Source: Mucilaginibacter sp. UR6-11
GTDB taxonomy: Bacteria; Bacteroidota; Bacteroidia; Sphingobacteriales; Sphingobacteriaceae
DNA: 64,000 bases
NCBI RefSeq assembly: GCF_020880695.1
Contig: NZ_JAJIWO010000003.1
Location: 369,131-433,130, forward strand
Direction: 5' to 3'
A model generated the notes under the pieces. That model made no database searches and was not told where the DNA came from. It saw only the letters and a list, made by a program, of their open reading frames with translations. Of the stretch, positions 26,384 through 33,691 are shown piece by piece; within the stretch, counting starts at the first letter, position 1; every line of letters starts with the position of its first letter. Made by a program: the position numbers and the translations under genes.

Positions 26384-26454
26384 GTATTGTGATCAGGTTT
26401 AGATAGGTATTGATAATAAAAAAATATTTTTTACTGATTAATATACAACGGAAG

Positions 26455-26535
26455 TTAACGGCTAAGACTAATAAGACAGCAAAAATGCTGATCGGGAAAG
26501 GTATCTGTCAAGTATCTATGGGGTTTCACGCCCAT
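26455..26535 (-). CDS. Possible 26-residue leader peptide
   Basis: Inside the candidate leader RNA an ATG at 26535, preceded by the purine-rich AAAGAA, opens a 26-codon frame ending at TAA (26457-26455). The peptide starts MGVKPHRYLTDTFPDQHF and contains a Cys-Cys pair. Its start lies right after the predicted transcription start and it precedes a stem and a terminator, the layout of a transcription-attenuation leader. It may also be chance; no homologue is known to me. Confidence 0.35.
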   Translation of the reverse strand: MGVKPHRYLTDTFPDQHFCCLISLSR

Positions 26536-26549
26536 TTCTTTGTATGCTA

Positions 26550-26580
26550 TAAATCTAACTCTAATTATTTACACTTCCAA
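26550..26580 (-). promoter_or_regulatory. Promoter candidate of the minus-strand leader RNA
   Basis: On the minus strand TTG (26580-26578) and TAGATTTA (26557-26550) are 20 bases apart; the -7 box differs from TANNTTTG only in the last base. Confidence 0.4.
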
Positions 26581-26723
26581 TTATAGTTTCAAAAAAAGAC
26601 CTATAAGTCGGTATATCTATTTTAAACCTATTTTTCGTCAGATTATACTTTATCTGGCGCAGGTTCCGGCAGGGCCGCATATTAATTTAATAATAAGTTT
26701 ATTAGCGATAAAAACTAAAATGG

Positions 26724-26731
26724 TATCTTTG
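26724..26731 (+). promoter_or_regulatory. -7 element of the desaturase gene
   Basis: TATCTTTG is an exact TANNTTTG match. A TTTA at 26698-26701 could serve as the -33 element (22-base spacer). The predicted leader is about 34 bases. Confidence 0.5.
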
Positions 26732-26771
26732 CCGTTATTATAATATACTATATACAAATCCATATCAATTC

Positions 26772-27509
26772 GTGATCATATTAATATTCTTTCTGGCACA
26801 CTGGTTCCTGTCATTATTTTTCCAAACATTTTTTCTTCACCGGTACGCATCACATAAAATGTTTAGCACCCATAAAATTAACGAGCGCATATTCCATATG
26901 TTAACGTTTATTTGCCAGGGTTCATCTTATTTAAACCCGCGTGCGTATGCAATTATGCACCGCGAGCACCATGCTTACAGCGATACGGAGAAGGATCCGC
27001 ATTCGCCTTATTTTTTCAGGGATGTTTTCCAGATGATGTGGCGCACCGCACTAAGCTATAAGCTGTATGAAAAACGGTTAAAGGAACCCGAAGCTCAGTT
27101 TAAAGGCAACTACCCCGAGTGGCGTTTGTTGGATTACTGGGGATCAACCATTATATCAAGACTATTATTTGGTGCTGGCTATATAGCCTTTTATGTGGCC
27201 TTTGCTACCCATTGGTGGATGTTTTTATTATTGCCGATCCACTTTATGATGGGCCCCATACACGGAGCTATTGTAAACTGGTGCGGTCATAAATACGGCT
27301 ACTCAAATTTTGACAATGGCGATAAATCTAAAAATTCTATCCCTTTGGATTTTTTAATGTTAGGCGAATTGTTTCAAAACAATCATCATAAACGCCCTAA
27401 TAACTCAAACTTTGCCGCTAAATGGTATGAGTTTGACCCGGTTTACCCGGTAATGAAATTTATGCATTTAGTTAGAATAATTAAATTGCGTAAGCCCCTT
27501 CCGGGATAA
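26772..27509 (+). CDS. Membrane fatty-acid desaturase (acyl-CoA/acyl-lipid type)
   Basis: This integral-membrane diiron enzyme is expected to introduce a double bond into a fatty acyl chain. The 245 residues contain the histidine boxes HRYASH (23-28), HREHH (63-67) and QNNHH (202-206), plus HGAIVNWCGH (164-173). The last box has Gln where many desaturases have His, a variant I associate with Bacteroidota members. The start is a GTG at 26772: the next ATG would remove the first transmembrane helix and most of box 1. It is a single gene; a second, soluble acyl-ACP desaturase is encoded at 53181-54161. Confidence 0.87.
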   Translation: MIILIFFLAHWFLSLFFQTFFLHRYASHKMFSTHKINERIFHMLTFICQGSSYLNPRAYAIMHREHHAYSDTEKDPHSPYFFRDVFQMMWRTALSYKLYEKRLKEPEAQFKGNYPEWRLLDYWGSTIISRLLFGAGYIAFYVAFATHWWMFLLLPIHFMMGPIHGAIVNWCGHKYGYSNFDNGDKSKNSIPLDFLMLGELFQNNHHKRPNNSNFAAKWYEFDPVYPVMKFMHLVRIIKLRKPLPG

Positions 27510-27529
27510 AACTAATAAGACTGAAGTAT

Positions 27530-27584
27530 AAAAGGCGAAAGGTAAAAGGTGTATTTATTACAAACCTTTTACCTTTCGCCTTTT
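27530..27584. repeat. Perfect 21-bp inverted repeat of 7-base units
   Basis: Arms 27530-27550 and 27564-27584 are perfect complements around a 13-base loop. The sequence is made of purine-only heptads (AAAGGCG, AAAGGTA, AAAGGTG) against their complements, which continue to about 27596. It lies between the desaturase and aminotransferase genes and could block read-through in both directions. Confidence 0.85.
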
Positions 27585-27632
27585 ACCTTTAACCTTAAAT
27601 AAATACCTTTACCCTTTTACTACAAGTTCAAA

Positions 27633-28889
27633 ATGAAAGTATCTGCATTAGCTGAAAATCTTCGCGGCTCTGAAATTATCAAAATAGCCGGCGAGATCAA
27701 CGAATTAAAACGCCAGGGCCAAAATATTGCCAACCTTACCATAGGCGATTACGACTCGGATATCTATCCTATACCTGACGAGTTAAAGCAAGGCATAGTT
27801 GATGCTTATGCAGCTAACCAAACCAACTATCCGCCTGCCGATGGTGTGTTATTACTGCGCCAAAGCGTTTCGTCTTTTTTAAAGAACCGTTTGGGGCTGA
27901 CCTATCAACCTAACGAGATCTTGATTTCGGGCGGATCAAGGCCATTGATATACGCCACTTACCTGGCGGTTGTTGACGAGGGCGACAAGGTGGTTTTCCC
28001 GGCGCCATCGTGGAACAATAACCATTACTGCGATTTGCTTAAAGCCAAAGGCGTAATGGTACAAACCAAAGCCGAAAACAATTTTATGCCTACGGCCGAC
28101 GATCTGCGCCCCCATATTAAGGGCGCGGCCCTGCTGGCTTTATGCTCGCCATTGAACCCTACGGGCACCATGTTCCATAAAAAGGACCTGGAAGAGATCT
28201 GCGACCTGGTAATTGCCGAAAACAAAACCCGTGCAGCCGGCGATAAACCACTGTATTTTTTATATGACCAGATCTATTCGCAATTAACATTTGGCGATAA
28301 CCAGCATTTTGACCCCGTTACTTTACGCCCGGAGCTTAAGGATTATGTTATCTTTATTGATGGCGCCTCTAAGTGCTTTGCGGCCACAGGCGTACGTGTG
28401 GGTTGGGGCTTTGGCCCGGAAGCTATTATAAATAACATGAAAGCCATTGTGGGCCATATGGGTGCGTGGGCGCCGAAGGCAGAACAGGTGGCAATGGCAA
28501 AATACATTGTGGAAGATGCCGCGGTTAATACTTACCTGGACAAGCTTAAATCAAGAGTTCAGGCAAGCTTAAATGCCTTACATAACGGCTTTCAGCAATT
28601 AAAGACCGAAGGCTTCCAGGTTGACTCCATTGCTCCTATGGGTGCAATTTACCTTACGCTAAAGATTGATTACACGGGGAAAATAACGCCGGACGGCACC
28701 AGGATTTCAAACTCTGCCGATATTAATTTTTACCTGATAAAAGAGGCGGGCATTGCTTTTGTTCCGTTCTCTGCTTTTGGTACTGATGACGATGTTAACT
28801 GGTTCAGGGCGTCGGTTGGCGTATGTACCCTGCAGGACATTGAACAGGCCATCCCGAGGATAAAAGAAGCGCTGGCCAGGCTGCGCTAG
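27633..28889 (+). CDS. Class I/II aminotransferase
   Basis: This PLP enzyme of fold type I probably transaminates an amino acid such as aspartate or an aromatic one. The 418-residue protein has LTIGDYDSDIYPIPDEL near the N-terminus, the cofactor-stacking region ISGGSRPLIYATYL, the SPLNPTGT loop, the Asp-x-x-Tyr pair in YDQIYSQL, the Schiff-base lysine at Lys247 in DGASKCF and the phosphate-binding GVRVGWGFG. Substrate specificity cannot be read from sequence. It is a single gene starting at an ATG, and its stop codon lies within a 12-base palindrome (TGCGCTAGCGCA at 28882-28893). Confidence 0.87.
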   Translation: MKVSALAENLRGSEIIKIAGEINELKRQGQNIANLTIGDYDSDIYPIPDELKQGIVDAYAANQTNYPPADGVLLLRQSVSSFLKNRLGLTYQPNEILISGGSRPLIYATYLAVVDEGDKVVFPAPSWNNNHYCDLLKAKGVMVQTKAENNFMPTADDLRPHIKGAALLALCSPLNPTGTMFHKKDLEEICDLVIAENKTRAAGDKPLYFLYDQIYSQLTFGDNQHFDPVTLRPELKDYVIFIDGASKCFAATGVRVGWGFGPEAIINNMKAIVGHMGAWAPKAEQVAMAKYIVEDAAVNTYLDKLKSRVQASLNALHNGFQQLKTEGFQVDSIAPMGAIYLTLKIDYTGKITPDGTRISNSADINFYLIKEAGIAFVPFSAFGTDDDVNWFRASVGVCTLQDIEQAIPRIKEALARLR

Positions 28890-28913
28890 CGCACGTTAAG
28901 GATTGCTTAAATA

Positions 28914-28970
28914 TTAATTGCACCGTAACCCTGGTTTAATATGTATGGTTTAAATTTATAGTGCAATTAA
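28914..28970. repeat. Widely spaced 10-bp inverted repeat before a small ORF
   Basis: TTAATTGCAC (28914-28923) and GTGCAATTAA (28961-28970) are perfect complements separated by 37 bases. They flank the likely promoter region of the small membrane protein gene that begins at 28987, so they could be paired operator half-sites or a leader stem. Confidence 0.5.
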
Positions 28971-28986
28971 ACGCATTATTATAAAA

Positions 28987-29166
28987 ATGACTGTAGATGT
29001 TAATTATTGGTTAGTTGGCTTATTGTTTCTGGCGATCGTGATATTGATCAGGTGGCTTATCAGGCGCGACCGTAAAGACGAGAAAGATTTCGAAAGGACC
29101 ATTATCGACGGCGAGGTTAAATCCGAAAAGCATATCGAAAATAAAGACCCGGACACTACCCCGTAA
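28987..29166 (+). CDS. Small membrane protein with charged tail, 59 residues
   Basis: An ATG at 28987 opens 59 codons ending in TAA at 29164-29166. The peptide has one N-terminal transmembrane helix (YWLVGLLFLAIVILIRWLI), a cluster of basic residues (RRDRKDEK) fixing a cytoplasmic C-terminus, and a highly charged tail ending KDPDTTP. Codon choice and the clean membrane-plus-tail layout support a real gene. I do not recognise a family. An inverted repeat lies just upstream; the next gene is convergent. Confidence 0.65.
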   Translation: MTVDVNYWLVGLLFLAIVILIRWLIRRDRKDEKDFERTIIDGEVKSEKHIENKDPDTTP

Positions 29167-29204
29167 ATGCTGACAAAGCTAAAGTGTAGTGGGATTACCA
29201 GGTT

Positions 29205-29759
29205 TTAAAACGGTGAGCCATCTAATACCAGCAGTACACTAAAGGTATTAAGGCCCAGCTCGATATTATAGGTGTACGTAAAATTATCAGATGCTTTGGT
29301 GATGATGAGCAGGCCGAAATGTTCCATTAAATTACTTACATCTATAACTGTATCATCATCCCCCTCTTCCTCGCATACAAACTTTATCCGGGTGTCGTTT
29401 TCAACCACTGCATACATGCTGTGCAGGCCGTCTTTAGTTAACAATTCTTTATAGCCGGAATCATGAATAAGCAATGAAGTAATGTTACCCGGCTGGTAGC
29501 GGTTGCCAAAATCGCTTTTATCTATGTTGATGCTTTTATCATCGATGGTAATATCCAGGAGGGTTTCTTTGGTACCGGCATGCTTGATACCGTTAGTTAA
29601 CAGCTCGATTAATATCACCTCTATTTTAAAACTGATTACTTCTTTATCAATATGCGCAGGCAAATGATTAATTACAAAATCAAGCAGTTCCTGCACCGAG
29701 GATTTGATGGATTGCCTGGTATTGGGTAATATAAACTGTTTGCTAACCGGTTGAGCCAT
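29205..29759 (-). CDS. RsbW-like ATP-binding (GHKL) regulatory protein
   Basis: The 184-residue protein has a single HATPase_c_2-type domain, with the N-box ELLTNGIKHAG (Glu52 and Asn56) and a C-terminal EHFGLLIITKASDNFTYT. In partner-switching systems such proteins are serine kinases that either hold a sigma factor or phosphorylate a STAS antagonist. The gene is third in an operon after a SpoIIE-type phosphatase with receiver domain and a STAS protein, only 11 bases from the latter. No sigma factor lies nearby, so the output target is open. Confidence 0.75.
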   Translation of the reverse strand: MAQPVSKQFILPNTRQSIKSSVQELLDFVINHLPAHIDKEVISFKIEVILIELLTNGIKHAGTKETLLDITIDDKSINIDKSDFGNRYQPGNITSLLIHDSGYKELLTKDGLHSMYAVVENDTRIKFVCEEEGDDDTVIDVSNLMEHFGLLIITKASDNFTYTYNIELGLNTFSVLLVLDGSPF

Positions 29760-29770
29760 GTATTTCCTGC

Positions 29771-30097
29771 TTAAGTAATATCGTCAAAAGTATTATATAT
29801 CTTAAAAACTTTATCTAACCTGGTTAGCGCAAAAAGGTTAGTTATGTCTTTACTTAGCCCAATCAATAAAAGTTCAGACTTAAGGGCAATTAAATGCTTA
29901 AATGCAGACACCATTGAGCCTAAAAATGAGCTGTCAATATATCCAACAGCGCTCATATCTATCGCAATTGATTTTTGATACTTCTCAAAAAGTTTGATAA
30001 CCTCGGTTTTAAAGGCATCGCCATTTTCAAGGCTGGCTTCTTTTATATCCAGCTTAACCAGCAAAACGTTGTCATGCTCTTTATATATACTAACCAT
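29771..30097 (-). CDS. STAS domain anti-anti-sigma-type protein
   Basis: This 108-residue protein is a stand-alone STAS domain. The loop before helix 2 reads IDMSAVGYIDSSFLGSM; Ser56 or Ser57 in DSSFLG is where partner-switch kinases phosphorylate. Dephosphorylated STAS proteins bind the cognate kinase and free its target. It is three bases downstream of the phosphatase gene and 11 bases upstream of the kinase-like gene, so all three are made together. Confidence 0.85.
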   Translation of the reverse strand: MVSIYKEHDNVLLVKLDIKEASLENGDAFKTEVIKLFEKYQKSIAIDMSAVGYIDSSFLGSMVSAFKHLIALKSELLLIGLSKDITNLFALTRLDKVFKIYNTFDDIT

Positions 30098-30100
30098 ACC

Positions 30101-31243
30101 TTAATTTTTATATATGCTAATTATGCTGCGGTCATCAACCTGTTCACTTAAATTATTACTAAACAGGTTTGCCGCAATATCCGTAAAGTTATTCTCTTTT
30201 CTCATAAAGGGGTTAAGCGTTTTTAAAAACTGGTTGTAATCACTCTTTTTGCCGGTTTTATCAATAAAATCAATCATACCGTCAGTAAACACAAACAGCC
30301 TGTCGCCGGGCTTTAATATGATCTCTTTCTCGCTGTAATTACCTTCTTCAAACAACCCAAGCAACAAACCCGATGAGCTGATCATGCTCAGGTCGCCGGC
30401 TTCATGGTTATAATGCAGTAATGGTAAATCTCCTGCGCCCGAGTAGGTGATGCGTTTGGTTTCGCTATCAATTAATAACAACGATAAGCTTGATAAAATA
30501 TCTTTCAACACTTCATCAAAGCAAATAATGCTGTTAACCTGCTGCAAAATTTTTGAGGTTGAATATTCCTTGTTAAAAGCCGCAAACCGCACCGCCGACC
30601 GTACATAGCTTAAAAACCCGAATGTAAAAAACCAGGCCATCCACTTTTTGCCCATAATATCGCCCAGCACAATAAAGCTGTAGCGGTCATTAACCTTTAT
30701 AAAATCAATAAAGTCGCCCCCCGGGATATCCTGATAAGCCTGGTGCCAAAAATCAACTTTAAATTCCTTTATCTCCGGCGGTTTAACAGGTATTGATTTG
30801 ATGTTAAGCGACTTCGCCGCTTTCTTGATCTCATTTTCAGACAGTTCGCGCTGCTTGTCAACAGCGAAAAGTATGTTGTTTACTTTAGATACAATAACAT
30901 TGATAGGCGTATCTTTTATGATGTAGTCAATCGCCTGCAGGTCAAGCCCTTTTTCTACCAGGTCCTTGTCCGAGAAAAAAGTTAAAAACACAAACGGGAT
31001 GTCCTTAAATAAAGGTTCGTTCATTAAATAACGCCGAAACTCAAAGCCGTTCATTTTCAGCATTTCGTAATCAGACAGGATAATATCCGGCGCAGCACCT
31101 TCTTTCAGTAATTCAATAGCAGCTTCGGCAGACGGGGCTATGGTACAGTTAAACCCTGATTTTTTAAACACCTGTTCAATCAGCTTTAAAAAAAGCTGAT
31201 CGTCATCAACAAGCATAATGTGTTTGGGTTTATGTATAGCCAT
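30101..31243 (-). CDS. Response regulator with SpoIIE/RsbU-type PP2C phosphatase
   Basis: The 380-residue protein joins a receiver domain (1-125; acidic pocket VDDDQ at 12-16 and phosphoacceptor Asp58 in LSDYEM) to a PP2C-like SpoIIE domain (about 165-380; GGDFIDFI, LGDIMGKKW, FVFTDGMIDF, DDRSIISIYK). Phosphorylation of the receiver would switch the phosphatase that dephosphorylates the STAS protein encoded next. The ATG at 31243 is used; a TTG eleven codons upstream is less likely. It heads the three-gene partner-switching operon. No kinase is linked, so the input signal is unknown. Confidence 0.87.
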   Translation of the reverse strand: MAIHKPKHIMLVDDDQLFLKLIEQVFKKSGFNCTIAPSAEAAIELLKEGAAPDIILSDYEMLKMNGFEFRRYLMNEPLFKDIPFVFLTFFSDKDLVEKGLDLQAIDYIIKDTPINVIVSKVNNILFAVDKQRELSENEIKKAAKSLNIKSIPVKPPEIKEFKVDFWHQAYQDIPGGDFIDFIKVNDRYSFIVLGDIMGKKWMAWFFTFGFLSYVRSAVRFAAFNKEYSTSKILQQVNSIICFDEVLKDILSSLSLLLIDSETKRITYSGAGDLPLLHYNHEAGDLSMISSSGLLLGLFEEGNYSEKEIILKPGDRLFVFTDGMIDFIDKTGKKSDYNQFLKTLNPFMRKENNFTDIAANLFSNNLSEQVDDRSIISIYKN

Positions 31244-31325
31244 TAACGCGGGGGATATAATATCACTTAAAAGCAACTATCAATTTTACTTAATAATCCT
31301 GATAAAAGCGGTATTTAAAAAAACA

Positions 31326-31784
31326 TTACTCTATACAGTTGTCTTTTCGGCGGGTATCTGCAATATAAATTATCTTCCAGCCACCGGCAGTTTTCATCAA
31401 CTGGAAAACGTCTACGCCGCAATGGCTAAACTTATCGTCAAGGTAAAACTTATACGGAGCCCAAACACTGGCCAGGGCAACATCGATTTTCACATCGGTT
31501 ATTACAATGCGCTCATCCCAGACGCCTTTGTGCGGCGTGCCCACGGCTTTTATAAACTCGTCGGGGTTTTCGGTTGTAAGTACTGTGCTGCCATCCTTCT
31601 TATTTCCGACGCTATGAAACACTATTCCCTTTGCGAAGGTTGAGCGTAACAGTGTACTATCGCCTTTACGCATGGCGGTAAACATGGTGTTAACGGTTTG
31701 CTTAACAGCGTCGGCAGCTGTTTGTTGCGCTAGCGCGATGGAACAATTAATGATAATGGCCGCAAGTATGACGAATTTCTTCAT
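31326..31784 (-). CDS. Secreted NTF2/SnoaL-like protein
   Basis: The 152-residue protein has a signal peptide (1-19, cut at ALA-QQ) and a cone-shaped NTF2-like domain, seen in DAVKQTVNTMFTAMRKGDSTLLRSTFAK, VVITDVKID-type strands and the closing GWKIIYIADTRRKD. This corresponds to the DUF4440/SnoaL-like group that binds small ligands; no catalytic residues are identifiable. It lies between dnaA and the partner-switching operon on the same strand, with a terminator behind dnaA, so it is probably its own unit. Confidence 0.75.
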   Translation of the reverse strand: MKKFVILAAIIINCSIALAQQTAADAVKQTVNTMFTAMRKGDSTLLRSTFAKGIVFHSVGNKKDGSTVLTTENPDEFIKAVGTPHKGVWDERIVITDVKIDVALASVWAPYKFYLDDKFSHCGVDVFQLMKTAGGWKIIYIADTRRKDNCIE

Positions 31785-31833
31785 ATACTAAGATAGTGTA
31801 ATTAACTAATTAGCTGCATATGTAAATCGCCTA

Positions 31834-31868
31834 AAACAAAAACGCCATCATGATTAAATCACAATGGC
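31834..31868 (-). terminator. Terminator of dnaA
   Basis: GCCAT-T-GTGAT and ATCAT-G-ATGGC form an 11-base imperfect stem around TTA (31844-31868), followed on the minus strand by GTTTTTG. It lies about 30 bases after the dnaA stop. Confidence 0.75.
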
Positions 31869-31898
31869 ACTCATCAAAGTATAGCGGGATATACCGTT

Positions 31899-33326
31899 TT
31901 ATGACATCTTTAGCTTCTTCTGTATATCGGCTACGTAGCCTTTAAATTTTTTATCGGTATCAATTAAATCCTCTACAGTTTGGCAGGCATAGATTACCGT
32001 TGAGTGATCACGGCCGCCAAAGAAATGGCCGATAGATTTTAGGGAGCTCTTGGTATGCGCCTTGGCCAGGTACATTGATATTTGACGTGCCTGCACAATT
32101 TCGCGTTTGCGGGTTTGTGATTTCACCATATCAATAGGCACTTCAAAATACTCGCAAACCAGGTTTTGGATAAACTCCATCGAAATTTCTTTAGATGAGT
32201 TTTTCACAAAATTCTTCAGCATTTGCTTGGCCAGGTTCAGGTCAATCTCCTTGCGGTTAAGGGTTGATTGTGCCAGCAGGGACACCATGGCGCCTTCCAG
32301 CTCACGCACGTTGTTGTCAATATTGTGCGCAACGTATTCAATCACGTCATCGCCCAGCTCAATACCATCCTGGTAAGTTTTATTTTTAAGGATAGCCATG
32401 CGGGTTTCCAGATCAGGGATCTGCAAATCGGCCGACAGGCCCCATTTAAATCTTGACAGCAAACGCTCCTCTAAACCGGCAAGGTCCTTTGGCGCTTTGT
32501 CAGAAGTAATGATCAGTTGCTTGCCCGACTGGTGAAGGTGGTTGAAGATATGAAAAAAGAAATCCTGTGTTTTTTCTTTACCGGCAAAGTTATGCACATC
32601 ATCCATGATCAGTACATCAATGGCCTGGTAAAAATTCACAAAATCATTGATGTTATTATGCTTTAACGCATCAACAAACTGCTGTGTAAATTTTTCGCAT
32701 GATACATATAGTACCAGTTTATCGGGTAATGAACGTTTAATTTCATTTCCAATGGCTTGTGCAAGGTGGGTTTTACCTAAACCTACACCACCATATATCA
32801 TTAACGGGTTAAATGAAGTACCGCCCGGTTTTGCAGCAACAGCATAGCCGGCTGAGCGGGCCAAACGGTTACAATCGCCTTCAACAAAGTTTTCAAAAGT
32901 ATACTGACGGTTTAATTGCGGGTCAACATTCAATTTCTTTAAACCGGGAATTACAAACGGGTTCTTAATGTCCTTATTTATAGAAATAGGAATCGGCATT
33001 GACTGATTCTTTGACTCCGCACCATTTCCGTTTGAAGGCATATTCGTTGTATAGGGTTTGCTGGTTGATGACTGCTCAACTACAATATTATATTCTAAAC
33101 GGCCATCATCGCCCAATTGTTTTTTTATTGTTTTACGCAATAGCTGCACATAATGTTCTTCAAGCCACTCGTAAAAGAATAAACTAGGTACTTGTATCGT
33201 AAGGACGCTTCCCTCCATACGTAAAGCTTTTATTGGCTCGAACCAAGTTTTAAAGCTTTGCGCAGGTATGTTGTCTTTTATGATTTGAAGGCAGCTATTC
33301 CAGACGGTAGTACAAGTTTTTTCCAT
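31899..33326 (-). CDS. dnaA: Chromosomal replication initiator DnaA
   Basis: DnaA opens the replication origin. The 475-residue protein has domain I (1-90), a variable linker with NGNGAESKNQ-like composition, the AAA+ domain with Walker A GGVGLGKTHLAQ and Walker B LIMDDVHNF, and domain IV with the DNA-binding signature GGRDHSTVIYACQTVEDL. All functional motifs are present. The ATG at 33326 (MEKTCTTVWNSCL) is the family start; the frame upstream is non-coding. No dnaN or DnaA-box cluster is adjacent, so the gene does not mark the origin here, which is common in this phylum. Confidence 0.95.
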   Translation of the reverse strand: MEKTCTTVWNSCLQIIKDNIPAQSFKTWFEPIKALRMEGSVLTIQVPSLFFYEWLEEHYVQLLRKTIKKQLGDDGRLEYNIVVEQSSTSKPYTTNMPSNGNGAESKNQSMPIPISINKDIKNPFVIPGLKKLNVDPQLNRQYTFENFVEGDCNRLARSAGYAVAAKPGGTSFNPLMIYGGVGLGKTHLAQAIGNEIKRSLPDKLVLYVSCEKFTQQFVDALKHNNINDFVNFYQAIDVLIMDDVHNFAGKEKTQDFFFHIFNHLHQSGKQLIITSDKAPKDLAGLEERLLSRFKWGLSADLQIPDLETRMAILKNKTYQDGIELGDDVIEYVAHNIDNNVRELEGAMVSLLAQSTLNRKEIDLNLAKQMLKNFVKNSSKEISMEFIQNLVCEYFEVPIDMVKSQTRKREIVQARQISMYLAKAHTKSSLKSIGHFFGGRDHSTVIYACQTVEDLIDTDKKFKGYVADIQKKLKMS

Positions 33327-33691
33327 ATAGTATTTAGTAAAAGATTGATTTTCAACCCCCAGCGACACATTAATTGGGATTGCTACGGAACATCGAATAT
33401 TCAGAAAAAAAGCGAATTAAAAAATTCTTTTTTCACTTTTTATAAAAATAAATTTCAAAAATAGTGCCCGGAATTTTGTATGATTTATAAGATTAAAAGC
33501 TATATTACGCATGACCCAACCGCCGTTATATCCCTTTTAATACCAAACATTGCGTTTTGAGCCGTTTTTGCCACTTTATTATTATTTAACTCAAATTTTA
33601 CGGCTTAACGGCTTCTTAACAATTAATTGCTGTCGGGGTAATTTTAGCAAGTACTACTTTTTAGATAGATTTACTTACAGGCAAATCACTT
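33327..33691. other. AT-rich intergenic region upstream of dnaA
   Basis: No credible reading frame, tRNA or strong hairpin is present in these 365 bases between dnaA and the mutase gene, both on the minus strand. It should hold the dnaA promoter and the end of the mutase transcript. I saw no TTATCCACA-type DnaA boxes in it. Confidence 0.5.

Larger units (their letters stand above)
26346..26543 (-). ncRNA. Candidate small RNA or attenuator leader, about 200 bases
   Basis: A promoter candidate (TTG at 26580-26578, 20 bases, TAGATTTA at 26557-26550) predicts transcription from about 26543 to the terminator at 26346. The predicted RNA contains a hairpin AGCA/TGCT near 26480 and a long bipartite stem in which GUUGUAU pairs with AUACAAC and AUCAG with CUGAU (26381-26449). 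The size and the terminator fit an independent small RNA, but a leader controlling the lipoprotein gene is equally possible. I could not match it to a known RNA family by eye. Confidence 0.4.
26294..26771. other. Gene-poor 478-base region with a possible regulated leader or small RNA
   Basis: This region separates the NHL lipoprotein gene (minus) from a desaturase gene (plus). On the minus strand it holds, in order of transcription, a promoter candidate (26580-26550), a 26-codon reading frame, a bipartite stem and a strong terminator; each is listed separately. On the plus strand it holds the desaturase promoter at 26724-26731. The plus-strand open frame through 26540-26743 has no coding character. 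Confidence 0.55.

Noticed and set aside
26346..26543. 6S RNA as identity of the candidate small RNA
   Set aside because: The length fits, but I could not see a long rod with a central bubble; the predicted pairing is a series of separate hairpins.
26540..26743. Plus-strand frame of 67 codons upstream of the desaturase
   Set aside because: Very AT-rich, random-looking composition, and it overlaps promoter elements on both strands.
32590..32598. TTATGCACA, a DnaA-box-like nonamer
   Set aside because: It is single and lies inside the dnaA coding sequence; no cluster of boxes marks an origin here.
33327..33691. Replication origin next to dnaA
   Set aside because: No DnaA boxes, no AT-rich 13-mer series and no dnaN or gidA neighbours were seen.
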